Assembly: GCF_000332195.1 (NCBI RefSeq)
Contig: NZ_KB235922.1
Span: forward strand, 3,631,322-3,695,321
Direction: 5' to 3'
Origin: Pleurocapsa sp. PCC 7319
GTDB lineage: Bacteria; Cyanobacteriota; Cyanobacteriia; Cyanobacteriales; Xenococcaceae
Length of the DNA: 64,000 bases
Both the position numbers and the translations under genes were made by a program. Of the stretch, positions 34,752 to 43,076 are shown piece by piece (the first letter of the stretch is position 1; each line of letters opens with the position of its first letter). The notes beneath the pieces were generated by a model. It was not told the origin of the DNA. It saw nothing but the letters and a program-made list of their open reading frames with translations, and searched no databases.

Positions 34752-34803
34752 CTGGGGGAACTTTCCCCCAGGCCCCCAGTTGGGGAAGTGACGGCTTCCC
34801 CAA
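34752..34803. other. Twin hairpins between urtA and urtB
   Basis: CTGGGGGAA/TTCCCCCAG (34752-34771) and TTGGGGAAG/CTTCCCCAA (34780-34803) are two perfect 9-bp stems. No T-run follows on the minus strand. Their place just after the binding-protein gene suggests an RNA stabiliser or partial attenuator that would keep urtA transcript above urtBCDE. The remaining intergenic bases (34650-34979) include AGCTAAT-type heptamers near 34901-34937 but no gene. Confidence 0.6.
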
Positions 34804-34979
34804 ACCCCTTCGTAACTAAAGTTGAGTTCAGATATCTGCTTTACTCGTTAATTTTTACTTGAGATAACGAGTTTAATTCACATGAAACTTAAAAAATAAA
34901 CTAGCTAATAGCTAAGGGCTGATGGCTAATAGCTATTAACAGTTTGCTTTCCCAATCTCAACTTTAAATTAGCAAGACT

Positions 34980-36308
34980 TTAAGCCTCTTTGTACTTTCC
35001 GCCTTTATTAGGATCGGTCCAGTCACAACCGAAGCCTTTAGTTTCTTTCACGTATTGATTCCAAGGAATAGGCTTTAAAGATCCTTCGGTAGACCAGACA
35101 ATATCAAATAGTCCATCATCTCTTACTTGTCCGAGACGTACAGTCTGGGAAATATGATGATTAGGCTGCATTTCTACTTTGCCTTGAGGCGCATCGAATG
35201 ATTGTCCCACTGCTGCTGCTCTAACGGGCTCTAAATCTGTAGTACCAGCTTGTTCAACTGCTTGTTTCCACAGATAAACCATAATATATGCTGATTCCAT
35301 CGGATCGTTAGTTACCCGATCTTCGCCATATTTAGCTTTGAAATCTGAGACAAACTTGTTATTGACAGGAGTTTCTACAGTTTGATAGTAGTTCCAAGAA
35401 GCATAATGCCCTTTGAGGTATTCTGGTCCAATTTGTCTTACTTCTTCTTCAGCCACACTTACAGACATTACAGGATACTTATCGGGACCTAAGCCTGCAC
35501 CTTGCATCTGTTTGAAGAATGCGACATTACTATCTCCATTGAGACTATTAAAGATTACACCACCATTAGGCAATGCTGCTTTGATTTTGGCAATAATCGG
35601 AGTTACTTCAGTATCGCCAAGGGGTAAATAGTCTTCACCAGCAGTTGTTCCACCCTTAGCTGCTAATTGCTCTTTAATAATCGTATTAGCAGTACGAGGA
35701 AATACATAATCTGAACCAACTAAGAAAAACTCTTTGCCTTTGTTTTCTAGTAGCCAATCTACTGCGGGCTCAATCTGTTGGTTGGGTGTTGCACCTGTAT
35801 AGAATACGTTGTTGGAGCATTCCTGTCCCTCGTATTGCACGGGATACCACAACATATGTTTTTTCTCTTCAAATACGGGCAATACTGCTTTTCGACTGGC
35901 AGAAGTCCAACAACCAAAAACCGTAACTACCTTATCTTGATCGATTAATTTAGCTGCTTTTTCGGCAAAGGTGGGCCAATCCGATGCACCATCTTCCTTA
36001 ACAGGAATAATTTGCTTACCTAAAACCCCTCCCGCAGCATTAATTTCATCGATCGCGAGCATTTCTGCATCGACTACAGTGGTTTCACTAATCGCCATCG
36101 TCCCGCTTAAGGAGTGTAATATACCGACTTTAATTCCATCTCCACTGGCAGCAGCACAGGGATTAGCAGCAGCACAAGGGTCTGCTCCAGCACAGGGATC
36201 GGCAGCAGTATCGCCTCCTCCTCCATCAGCACATCCCTTCAATAGTAAGCTAGCTAAGATTCCTGTAGAACTATAAAGTAAAAATTTACGTCTTCCTAAT
36301 TGTGACAT
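34980..36308 (-). CDS. urtA: Urea ABC transporter substrate-binding lipoprotein UrtA
   Basis: The 442-residue protein starts with a Tat-like motif ([10 protein letters not shown]) leading to a lipobox (LLLKGCADG), so it is probably exported folded and lipid-anchored. A short linker then has three related PCA repeats ([18 protein letters not shown]). The body is the family 5 binding-protein fold: [18 protein letters not shown], then [19 protein letters not shown] and [19 protein letters not shown], typical of urea/amide-binding UrtA. First gene of the operon, with a GTA-N8-TAC box about 115 bases upstream. Confidence 0.95.
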   Translation of the reverse strand: MSQLGRRKFLLYSSTGILASLLLKGCADGGGGDTAADPCAGADPCAAANPCAAASGDGIKVGILHSLSGTMAISETTVVDAEMLAIDEINAAGGVLGKQIIPVKEDGASDWPTFAEKAAKLIDQDKVVTVFGCWTSASRKAVLPVFEEKKHMLWYPVQYEGQECSNNVFYTGATPNQQIEPAVDWLLENKGKEFFLVGSDYVFPRTANTIIKEQLAAKGGTTAGEDYLPLGDTEVTPIIAKIKAALPNGGVIFNSLNGDSNVAFFKQMQGAGLGPDKYPVMSVSVAEEEVRQIGPEYLKGHYASWNYYQTVETPVNNKFVSDFKAKYGEDRVTNDPMESAYIMVYLWKQAVEQAGTTDLEPVRAAAVGQSFDAPQGKVEMQPNHHISQTVRLGQVRDDGLFDIVWSTEGSLKPIPWNQYVKETKGFGCDWTDPNKGGKYKEA

Positions 36309-36421
36309 GAGCTTAATATTTATTATTTTCTCTAATTGACCTTGATTACCTATGTTTTAGAGATAATGGTTAGTCTAGAATTACTTTTGATTGTTCAAAG
36401 TATTTCGTATGAGAAGGAATT

Positions 36422-36435
36422 GTACTCTCTAATAC
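36422..36435 (-). promoter_or_regulatory. NtcA-type box upstream of urtA
   Basis: GTA-CTCTCTAA-TAC fits the GTA-N8-TAC consensus of the nitrogen activator NtcA. Reading towards urtA, a TAN3T-type -10 (TACTTT) follows 19 bases later, close to the usual spacing. Nitrogen-starvation induction of urt by NtcA is known in other cyanobacteria. Confidence 0.65.
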
Positions 36436-36569
36436 AAAATAAAAAAAGAAATATTCTATACAAAAAAAACACACGACTTGTATATATCTCATTAAAAAGA
36501 TGCAAAAAGCGTATTGAATATTCTATTTAAGCTAATTAATTAAAAAATCTTAAGATTTATAGTCATAAA

Positions 36570-36583
36570 GTAATACAAAGTAC
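36570..36583 (+). promoter_or_regulatory. NtcA-type box upstream of ureA
   Basis: GTA-ATACAAAG-TAC fits GTA-N8-TAC. Reading towards ureA, TATGTA and TATCAT -10-like hexamers follow 22 to 26 bases later, the spacing expected for NtcA-activated promoters. It lies about 155 bases before ureA. Other bases of the 429-bp divergent region show no further motif. Confidence 0.7.
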
Positions 36584-36737
36584 TTTGTTAAGAAAAAAAG
36601 AGGCTTATGTATCATAATTCAGAAGATAGACGCAAAATAATAGAAAATTTAAGATATTAATCTTAGAAAATTCTGCCACTTAATAGCTACTAATTTAGGA
36701 TATTAAACCAACTCTTTCAATTGTAAAGCCAAATTTT

Positions 36738-37040
36738 ATGCAGTTATCACCCCAAGAACAAGACAAATTAACTATTTTTACCGTAGGGTTGCTTGCCGAA
36801 CGACGTAAAAATAAGGGCTTAAAACTGAATTATCCGGAAGCGATCGCCTATATTTCGGCAGCTATTTTGGAAGGTGCCAGGGAAGGAAGATCTGTCGCCG
36901 AGTTGATGAGCTATGGCACAACTATACTTAGCCGAGACGAGGTGATGGAGGGGATTCCGGAAATGATTCATGAAGTTCAGGTAGAAGCCACCTTCCCCGA
37001 CGGAACAAAGTTAGTTACAGTCCATAACCCAATTCAGTAA
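36738..37040 (+). CDS. ureA: Urease gamma subunit
   Basis: Small structural subunit of the nickel enzyme urease. The 100 residues match UreA throughout: [48 protein letters not shown] and [20 protein letters not shown]. Its last codon and stop (CAG TAA) lie in the first unit of a TCAGTAA heptamer tract filling the gap to ureB. First gene of the ure run. Confidence 0.97.
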   Translation: MQLSPQEQDKLTIFTVGLLAERRKNKGLKLNYPEAIAYISAAILEGAREGRSVAELMSYGTTILSRDEVMEGIPEMIHEVQVEATFPDGTKLVTVHNPIQ

Positions 37041-37064
37041 TCAGTAATCAGTAATCAGTAATCA
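37034..37064. repeat. TCAGTAA heptamer tract (four copies) between ureA and ureB
   Basis: Four perfect TCAGTAA units followed by TCA. The first unit overlaps the ureA stop codon, and the tract ends four bases before the ureB ATG. Confidence 0.95.
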
Positions 37065-37068
37065 AATA

Positions 37069-37374
37069 ATGATTCCAGGAGAAATAATTACCCAATCAGG
37101 GACAATTGAATTAAATCAAGATCGGGAGACTTTAGAAATAGAGGTTGCTAATACAGGCGATCGCCCTATCCAAGTCGGTTCTCATTTTCATTTCTATGAG
37201 GTGAATTCTGCACTTCAATTTGACCGTGAGGCTACCAAAGGAATGCGACTTAATATTCCTGCTGGTACCGCCGTTCGATTCGAGCCAGGGGATGAGAAAA
37301 TTGTCAACTTAGTTGCGATCGCCGGCAGCAGAGAAATTTATGGTTTTAATGGCTTAGTTGAAGGAAAAGTCTGA
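37069..37374 (+). CDS. ureB: Urease beta subunit
   Basis: 101 residues of standard Ure[21 protein letters not shown], the [20 protein letters not shown] block and [20 protein letters not shown]. Forms the urease core with UreA and the catalytic UreC, which is not encoded in this window. Followed after 40 bases by ureG. Confidence 0.97.
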   Translation: MIPGEIITQSGTIELNQDRETLEIEVANTGDRPIQVGSHFHFYEVNSALQFDREATKGMRLNIPAGTAVRFEPGDEKIVNLVAIAGSREIYGFNGLVEGKV

Positions 37375-37414
37375 AAGGATAAAAGATGAGGAATTTTACC
37401 AGGATTAATAGTAA

Positions 37415-38047
37415 ATGAGTAAATCTGTTGCGAGGTTGGGAATAGGAGGTCCAGTAGGCAGCGGTAAAACCGCTCTGTTGGAGTGTTTAGTACCAATGCT
37501 AACTCGTCAGAATATTGAAGTAGCGGTAGTCACCAACGATCTTCTAACGACTGAAGATGCGGATCGCCTCAAGCGAAAAGGATTTTTACCTGAGTCGAAA
37601 ATTATCGGTGTCGAAACAGGTAGCTGCCCCCACACAGCTATTCGTGAAGATCCGACCATGAATTTACTAGCTGTAAAAGATCTGGAGTTGCTTTACCCTC
37701 AATTAGATTTAATTTTTATTGAAAGTGGTGGCGATAACTTAGCTTCTACTTTTAGTTATGATTTGGTTGACTCTTATATCTTTGTGATCGATGTTGGTGC
37801 CGGGGATGATATACCCCGTAAAAATGGTCCAGGTTTTGTCCAGGCTGATTTGGTTGTGATCAATAAAATAGATCTTGCTCCCTATGTCGGTGCCGACTTA
37901 GATTTGATCCGTCAACAAGCACCAGAACACCGACGAGGAAAACCTATTTTCTATACCAACTGTAAAACGGGAAATGGTTTGGAACGGGTGAGGGATTTTA
38001 TTTTGGAAACGGTTTTATTCCGCGAAATCGTAGGTAATACTAATTAG
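37415..38047 (+). CDS. ureG: Urease accessory GTPase UreG
   Basis: GTPase that drives nickel delivery to urease. The P-loop [17 protein letters not shown], metal-binding [15 protein letters not shown] (the Cys-Pro-His motif), [18 protein letters not shown] and base-recognition NKID are all present. The 210 residues are complete. Between ureG and ureD lies an AbrB/Doc pair. Confidence 0.96.
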   Translation: MSKSVARLGIGGPVGSGKTALLECLVPMLTRQNIEVAVVTNDLLTTEDADRLKRKGFLPESKIIGVETGSCPHTAIREDPTMNLLAVKDLELLYPQLDLIFIESGGDNLASTFSYDLVDSYIFVIDVGAGDDIPRKNGPGFVQADLVVINKIDLAPYVGADLDLIRQQAPEHRRGKPIFYTNCKTGNGLERVRDFILETVLFREIVGNTN

Positions 38048-38097
38048 TTTTTGGAAAATTTGCTAATATAGTAGATACATTCGTAACTACCAAAATC

Positions 38098-38319
38098 GTG
38101 AAACTCAAAATTCGTAAAATTGGCAACTCACTAGGTGCAAGCATACCTAAAGAACTTCTCGAAAAATTGATGGTACGAGAAGGGGACTCTTTATATGTCA
38201 CAGAAACACCTGAAGGAATTTTACTCTCTCCTTACGATCCAGAATTTGCCGAAGTTATGGAAGCAGCAAAAGATGTAAGTTCTCGCTATAAAAATGCTCT
38301 GAAAAAATTAGCGGAATGA
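38098..38319 (+). CDS. AbrB/MazE-type antitoxin
   Basis: 73 residues with the swapped-hairpin DNA-binding domain: LKIRKIGNSLGASIPKELLE, then VREGDSLYVTETPEGILLSP. The C-terminal helix is the part expected to neutralise the toxin. It starts with GTG 50 bases after ureG, and its stop overlaps the next ATG by four bases. Probable antitoxin and autorepressor of the Doc-type toxin. Confidence 0.87.
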   Translation: MKLKIRKIGNSLGASIPKELLEKLMVREGDSLYVTETPEGILLSPYDPEFAEVMEAAKDVSSRYKNALKKLAE

Positions 38320-38708
38320 GCAACATCAGGTTTTTGACTGTTAAACAAGTTAAAGCAATTCATCAACAGCAAATATTAAATTTTGGTGGTTCTCCAGGAA
38401 TACTAGATGAAAGCAAGTTAGAAAGTGCCGTGTTCAGAGCGCAAAATTTGGCTAACTACAATCCAGAAGCTACTATTTACGATCTTGCAGCAACTATTGG
38501 TTGGGGAATAGCTAACAATCACAGTTTTGTTGATGGTAATAAGCGCACCGCATTCGTCGTCATGGCAGTTTTCCTGCAAATTAATGGAATCTTGCTAACT
38601 GCTTCTGAAGTTGATGTAGTTCATATTATGCTTGCTGTAGCTTCTAATCAAATGTCACAGGAGCAATTAAGTGATTGGCTGAATGAGTTTTCAGTAGCTA
38701 GATTTTAA
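38316..38708 (+). CDS. Doc-type (Fic-fold) death-on-curing toxin
   Basis: The 130-residue protein has the Doc active-site motif HSFVDGNKRTAFV, matching HxFx(D/E)GNKR. The N-terminal FLTVKQVKAIHQQQI and GILDESKLESAV match Doc proteins. Doc toxins phosphorylate elongation factor Tu and stop translation. It forms an ATGA-overlapping pair with the AbrB-type antitoxin. The pair lies within the urease gene run; ureD follows after 160 bases. Confidence 0.88.
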   Translation: MSNIRFLTVKQVKAIHQQQILNFGGSPGILDESKLESAVFRAQNLANYNPEATIYDLAATIGWGIANNHSFVDGNKRTAFVVMAVFLQINGILLTASEVDVVHIMLAVASNQMSQEQLSDWLNEFSVARF

Positions 38709-38868
38709 ACCAGAGCTAGATTTTAAACCAGCAACTAATTCTCGTTAAGCGATCGCAATTAGTCATTTTTTATCAAAATCAAAATTTTTACATAACAGAC
38801 GGCGAGCAAGAAGATTTGTTCAATTTCCTTGTTCAAGTTTTGTCCTGTACTGAGATAATATCTAATTG

Positions 38869-39732
38869 ATGGTACAAAATATTGAAAAAGTCAAATATCA
38901 AAATAACCTGGAATTGATAGTCGGTTCTAATCAAGCTTGCCAAACGATTTGCGATCATCAGTACACTTCTTTTCCTCTGCGTTTATCTCCCATATTTCGT
39001 TTAGAAGGAATTAGTTCTGAGCGAGCCTATCTATATTTAATTAATACTTCTCCTGGCTTACTCGCTGGAGATGAGTTAAATATTTCTCTGCAACTAGCGG
39101 CAAACAGCCAGTTATATCTCACAGATCAGGCTGCGACTAAAGTGCATCCCATGCCAGAAATTAACAGTAAAGCCAGTGTTAACTCTCAAATCATAGTTAA
39201 TGCAAATGCTAGTTTAGAGCTTGTTCCTGAACCAATTATTCTTTATAGTGAATCAGCTTTAGAGCAAAATACGACAATTAATTTGGATTCTACAGCTAGA
39301 TTGTTTTTAACTGAAATAATTCTCCCAGGTAGATTAGCCAAGCAAGAATATTATGATTTTGACTATTATTTTAACCGTTTGCAAGTGACAGACTTAAAAG
39401 GCACATTGTTGTTTACTGATGCAATGCGTTTAATGGGAAAAGAGAATCCGTTCAAAAATAATAAGCTGTTTGCACCTTTACCCATTATGGGAAGTGCGAT
39501 CGCTGTACTACCAAATATTGATCTGAATCTTCTGACTACACACATCGAGAATATAGAATTAGCCAATTGTCCCAATATAGAAGTGGCAACAACGATTCTA
39601 CCTAGTGGTAATGGTGTTCTAATTCGGGCTTTAGCTAACAAGACTACTGAACTTAAAAAATATTTTAGGTACGCCCTTAACTGTATACGTGCAATAACTA
39701 ATCAATCTTCTTTACCCCATATTCCCAAGTAA
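38869..39732 (+). CDS. ureD: Urease accessory protein UreD (UreH)
   Basis: Part of the UreD-UreF-UreG scaffold that activates urease. Recognised by FPLRLSPIFRLEG, YLINTSPGLLAGDELNI, LYLTDQAATKVHPM and the EPIILYSESAL region. The open frame begins with TTG at 38866; the directly following ATG (38869) is the better start, giving 287 residues. Separated from ureG by the toxin-antitoxin pair, so it may have its own promoter. Confidence 0.9.
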   Translation: MVQNIEKVKYQNNLELIVGSNQACQTICDHQYTSFPLRLSPIFRLEGISSERAYLYLINTSPGLLAGDELNISLQLAANSQLYLTDQAATKVHPMPEINSKASVNSQIIVNANASLELVPEPIILYSESALEQNTTINLDSTARLFLTEIILPGRLAKQEYYDFDYYFNRLQVTDLKGTLLFTDAMRLMGKENPFKNNKLFAPLPIMGSAIAVLPNIDLNLLTTHIENIELANCPNIEVATTILPSGNGVLIRALANKTTELKKYFRYALNCIRAITNQSSLPHIPK

Positions 39733-39940
39733 TATCAAATTTGGTTGATTAACTGTATTTGATTATTCGCTTCACTGCGTAAGTCCTAGTATTGAAAAGT
39801 TTTAATTATCGGTAATGTTGAGCTTAAGTTATCTGCTTAACTTTTCATCTTTCCTGGCTCAAATTATCCAATGGTTGCAAATTATGGGTAGGCAATAATT
39901 TTTGAAGTCTAATCGATCAATTGCCTAATTTGATAACAGT

Positions 39941-41188
39941 ATGAAAACTACACAGACAGCGATCGCCCAACGTAGCCAGCAAAAATTGTACTTTGACCAT
40001 CAAGACATGGACTACTATTTTGCCTGGATTTTAGGTCGTCATATTTACGATGGTAGCAAGGCAGAGGAATATTTTAATGTCGCCTCACGGATCGTTGATG
40101 GCGATGCAGAAAGCTGGCAGCAAGAGTGGCTTAAACTAGCTCAAGAAATAGAGAAACTAGGTTCGCAAGCTTTAAATCGAGGCGATCTCATCAATGGACG
40201 GAAGTTATACTTGCGGGCTTGTACTTATTATCGAGCGCCCTTATTTATCATGAATCCGCCAAATTCCGCTTTTTCAACCAACTGGAAAAATATGAAATTC
40301 TGTTTCCAAACGGCGGCTTCCTTATTTGAGCCACCCATTGAGAGTATACAAGTTCCCTTTCATGACAAACATTTACCTGGCTATTTCTGGAAAGTTGGCG
40401 ATCGGAAACAAAAACGTCCTACTCTCATTGTTATAGGTGGACTAGAGACCTTTGCTGAAGATTGTTATTTTATGACTGGCTTAACTGGTACTAAGCGTGG
40501 CTATAACGTCATGACAGTCGATTTGCCCGGTCAAGGAGTTAATCCTGAGAGCGGAATGTTTTTAGGAGCGAGAATGGGAAATTCGGTAAAAGCTGTAGTG
40601 GACTATGCTTTGACCCGTCCTGAAGTAAACCCTGACAATTTAGCGGTTTATGGTTTTAGTTGGGGGGGACACATCGCTTTCCAGGGTGTTCAAGACGATC
40701 CTCGAATCAAGGCATTAATTGCCAACCCCGCCATGCCCGATGTATTTCGTGCTGCCTTAGCACAGCAGGGAAATCATGGCATCGGAGACCCAATTAGCAA
40801 CAGTGTTTTTAAGCAGATCGCCTGGCGCATGGGTTTGAAAATTAATTTTAACCCCAAGGATATTTGTCGACGTGTAGTTAAAGCTGGTGAATATTTCTTG
40901 TTTGGTAAAGTTAAACTAAGTAAAATTCAATGCCCAACTCTTTGTCTGGCGGGGGAAGGGGAAGCTCAAATCACTCTTGATATTGCCCGCGAGTGCTATG
41001 AACAACTACCAAACCCGTTAAACAAGCTAGTCATTTTCACTCAAAAAGAGGGCGGAGAAGTCCATTGTCAGATCGATAATCCAGCTTTACCTAATCAGGT
41101 AATGTTTGACTGGCTCGATGAGGTATTTTCTTCCAAGAGCAGACAGAATATTCAGATATATCCAGATATAGATTATGAATTGGTTTGA
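39941..41188 (+). CDS. Alpha/beta hydrolase (FrsA/dienelactone-hydrolase-like)
   Basis: 415 residues. The N-terminal ~130 form a helical cap-like region. The hydrolase core follows: PTLIVIGGLETFAEDCYFM, GYNVMTVDLPGQG, nucleophile elbow GFSWGGH, a strand with ACRRV..CPTLCLAGEGEAQI, and a probable catalytic His in GGEVHCQ. Similar proteins hydrolyse C-C or ester bonds in small molecules. Its 3' end overlaps the methyltransferase gene by 14 bases. With the Rieske gene this makes a three-gene cassette of likely specialised metabolism. Confidence 0.8.
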   Translation: MKTTQTAIAQRSQQKLYFDHQDMDYYFAWILGRHIYDGSKAEEYFNVASRIVDGDAESWQQEWLKLAQEIEKLGSQALNRGDLINGRKLYLRACTYYRAPLFIMNPPNSAFSTNWKNMKFCFQTAASLFEPPIESIQVPFHDKHLPGYFWKVGDRKQKRPTLIVIGGLETFAEDCYFMTGLTGTKRGYNVMTVDLPGQGVNPESGMFLGARMGNSVKAVVDYALTRPEVNPDNLAVYGFSWGGHIAFQGVQDDPRIKALIANPAMPDVFRAALAQQGNHGIGDPISNSVFKQIAWRMGLKINFNPKDICRRVVKAGEYFLFGKVKLSKIQCPTLCLAGEGEAQITLDIARECYEQLPNPLNKLVIFTQKEGGEVHCQIDNPALPNQVMFDWLDEVFSSKSRQNIQIYPDIDYELV

Positions 41189-41687
41189 ACAAACTGACTT
41201 CTGGTATCGATTTTACGATTGGATGTTCCCGACGGATTCATTTGAGCAAGCAGAAGCACAAATTGACAATATTAAAAATTTATTGGGACGAACTTCAGGC
41301 AAAGTTCTCGATCTATGCTGTGGTCCAGGAAGATATAGTATTCCCCTGAAAAAATCAGGATTTGAAGTTACAGGAGTCGATCTGCAACCTTTTCTCCTAG
41401 GAAAAGCCCAAGAATATGCATCTCGACAAAATGCAACTATCGAGTTTGTTGAAGATGATATGCGGAATTTTAAGCGTGTCCAGGCTTTTGACATCATTCT
41501 CAATATGTATTCTTCCTTTGGTTATTTCAGCAACTTGGAGGAAGATCGGAGAGTGCTGGATAATGCCTATTTTTCTCTAAAATCTGGTGGACAGATTCTG
41601 CTTGATTTAAGGGGAAAAGAAGTTCATGCCATGAGATTTACTTGTCTTTTCAAAAACTTAGGTAAATGGTGCAATTATGATTCCTAA
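41175..41687 (+). CDS. Class I SAM-dependent methyltransferase, C-terminally short
   Basis: The SAM-binding core is intact: GKVLDLCCGPGRYSIPL (motif I), FEVTGVDLQPFLL, FVEDDMRNF and FDIILNMYSSFGYF. Relatives continue for about 80 more residues after the SGGQILLDLRGKEV strand. Here the protein ends soon after, at 170 residues, with an unrelated tail (CLFKNLGKWCNYDS), and its end overlaps the Rieske gene by 11 bases. Probably C-terminally deleted, possibly inactive, or a compact variant. Substrate unknown. Confidence 0.7.
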   Translation: MNWFEQTDFWYRFYDWMFPTDSFEQAEAQIDNIKNLLGRTSGKVLDLCCGPGRYSIPLKKSGFEVTGVDLQPFLLGKAQEYASRQNATIEFVEDDMRNFKRVQAFDIILNMYSSFGYFSNLEEDRRVLDNAYFSLKSGGQILLDLRGKEVHAMRFTCLFKNLGKWCNYDS

Positions 41688-42690
41688 CTATTGGTATGCC
41701 ATCATCGAAGCGAATAAAGTCAAGCAAAAACCAGTCAGCATCAGCCGGATGGGCGAAGATTTAGTTCTTTGGCGCAATGCTCAAGGTAACGTAATTTGCA
41801 TGATTGATCGCTGTCCTCATCGGGGTGCTGCTCTCAGTTTGGGTAGAGTCAAGAATAACTGTATTGAGTGTCCTTATCATGGATTTCAATATGATACCAA
41901 GGGGCAATGTACCCTAATGCCCTGTAAAGGAAAGAAGGCTCGAATTCCTCCGGGTTTTGAGGTAAAAGTTTTTCCTGTCCGCGAAACTCAAGGCTTTATC
42001 TGGATTTGGTGGGGTGAAGAGCGATTGGACGTAGCCTACCGCCCTGAAGAGCGATCGCCTTTACCCGAACCACCTAGATTTAAGCAACTTGATACCAATT
42101 TGGCACATACCGCAGAAGCATCTCAGGTATGGAATGTTAATTACGCCCGGATTATGGAGAATAACTTGGACATTCATCATCTTCCTTTCGTACATCGCTC
42201 TGTTACTCCTGGTGTAGGTACTCGGATCGATCCTTATCACGTCGAAACAGAGGGTGATTTAATTACTACTTGGGGACAATTACGCCAGGATGATGGCAAA
42301 TCTGCTGAAGAATCGCCTGGATGGTTTTTTAGAATCACCGTAATTTTTCCCCAATTGTCTTTGATTGAATTATCACCAAAGGTACGTCTTCTGGTTATAG
42401 TTACACCCATTGATGAAAATAACTCCTGGGTTGCAATTCGTTACTATCAGGATTATGTAAAAATACCGTTACTCGGTCGATTGCTAGCCTGGCTGATTCT
42501 GATGGTTGAGTTTAAAATATTTCAAGAACGACAGGATTTACCAGTACTGCGATCGCTAAAACCCAAGCAAGCTGACCTCAAATCAAATAAATTTGTTGCT
42601 GCCGATGCTGGTAGCGCACAATACTTGAAACGACATGAATATTTGCTCAAGGTGAGTTCGAAGTTGGGAATTCGGAGTTCGGAATTATAG
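41677..42690 (+). CDS. Rieske [2Fe-2S] non-heme iron oxygenase
   Basis: 337 residues. The Rieske cluster ligands are in CPHRGAALSLGRV and CPYHGFQYD. The mononuclear iron site fits MENNLDIHHLPFVHRSVTPG, with its Asp and two His. Such enzymes hydroxylate or demethylate aromatic or lipid substrates with a separate reductase, absent here. A C-terminal hydrophobic stretch (IPLLGRLLAWLILMVEFKIF) may touch the membrane. The last ~12 residues (VSSKLGIRSSEL) are encoded by a heptamer repeat tract rather than family sequence. Confidence 0.88.
   Translation: MIPNYWYAIIEANKVKQKPVSISRMGEDLVLWRNAQGNVICMIDRCPHRGAALSLGRVKNNCIECPYHGFQYDTKGQCTLMPCKGKKARIPPGFEVKVFPVRETQGFIWIWWGEERLDVAYRPEERSPLPEPPRFKQLDTNLAHTAEASQVWNVNYARIMENNLDIHHLPFVHRSVTPGVGTRIDPYHVETEGDLITTWGQLRQDDGKSAEESPGWFFRITVIFPQLSLIELSPKVRLLVIVTPIDENNSWVAIRYYQDYVKIPLLGRLLAWLILMVEFKIFQERQDLPVLRSLKPKQADLKSNKFVAADAGSAQYLKRHEYLLKVSSKLGIRSSEL
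42654..42688. repeat. GAGTTCG-type heptamer tract at the end of the Rieske gene
   Basis: Five heptamers in register: GAGTTCG, AAGTTGG, GAATTCG, GAGTTCG, GAATTAT. It is the complement-strand counterpart of the GAACTCC tract at 56911. The tract encodes the protein's C-terminal residues. Confidence 0.8.
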
Positions 42691-42721
42691 TCATTTCAAT
42701 TAACAACAAAGAAAAATAAGT

Positions 42722-42933
42722 TATCCCTCTTTTGTCACTCTCCGAAAACTTTTGTGATTTCTAAATTCTGTAACCCTTGTCTACTAAATGATTGCTGAGT
42801 TATTTCTGAGTATAAATTTAATCGGGCGCTCAAATGACGAAAATGTAACTACAAACGGCTCAACGAATTGATATTGTTGCTTTTGAAATTTTTTTATTAA
42901 TAGGAAATCTCGGAGAGTGACAGAAGAGGGATA
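42722..42933. mobile_element. MITE-like element with TATCCCTCTT ends
   Basis: Left end TATCCCTCTTTTGTCACTCT and right end, read in reverse complement, TATCCCTCTTCTGTCACTCT; the repeat extends 24 bp through CCGA with one mismatch. No coding capacity in the ~160-bp interior. The right end overlaps the next inverted-repeat element by two bases. Confidence 0.8.
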
Positions 42934-43076
42934 TAGTCATTCTAAATAATTTCCGTATGATTTAACGATGTCATCCAAGGAAGTACCAGGAGCGGAATAA
43001 ATACGTCTTTTTTTGAGGATGCCCTAAAGGATTAGCTTCGCGTCGCAAAGTCTTGTTCGATTTTAGAATGACTATA
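42932..43076. mobile_element. MITE-like element with TATAGTCATTCTAAA ends
   Basis: TATAGTCATTCTAAA at the left is matched by TTTAGAATGACTATA at the right. A similar TATAGTCATTTCAA occurs at 42686, suggesting the TATCCCTC element may have inserted into a longer relative. The right end leads directly into the NB-ARC fragment. Confidence 0.7.

Noticed and set aside
39815-39898. 27-residue hydrophobic frame after ureD
   Set aside because: It resembles no known photosystem or cytochrome small subunit and has only a weak ribosome site, so it cannot be supported.
41213-41503. Frame opposite the short methyltransferase
   Set aside because: Antisense reading without similarity; the sense strand shows clear SAM-binding motifs.
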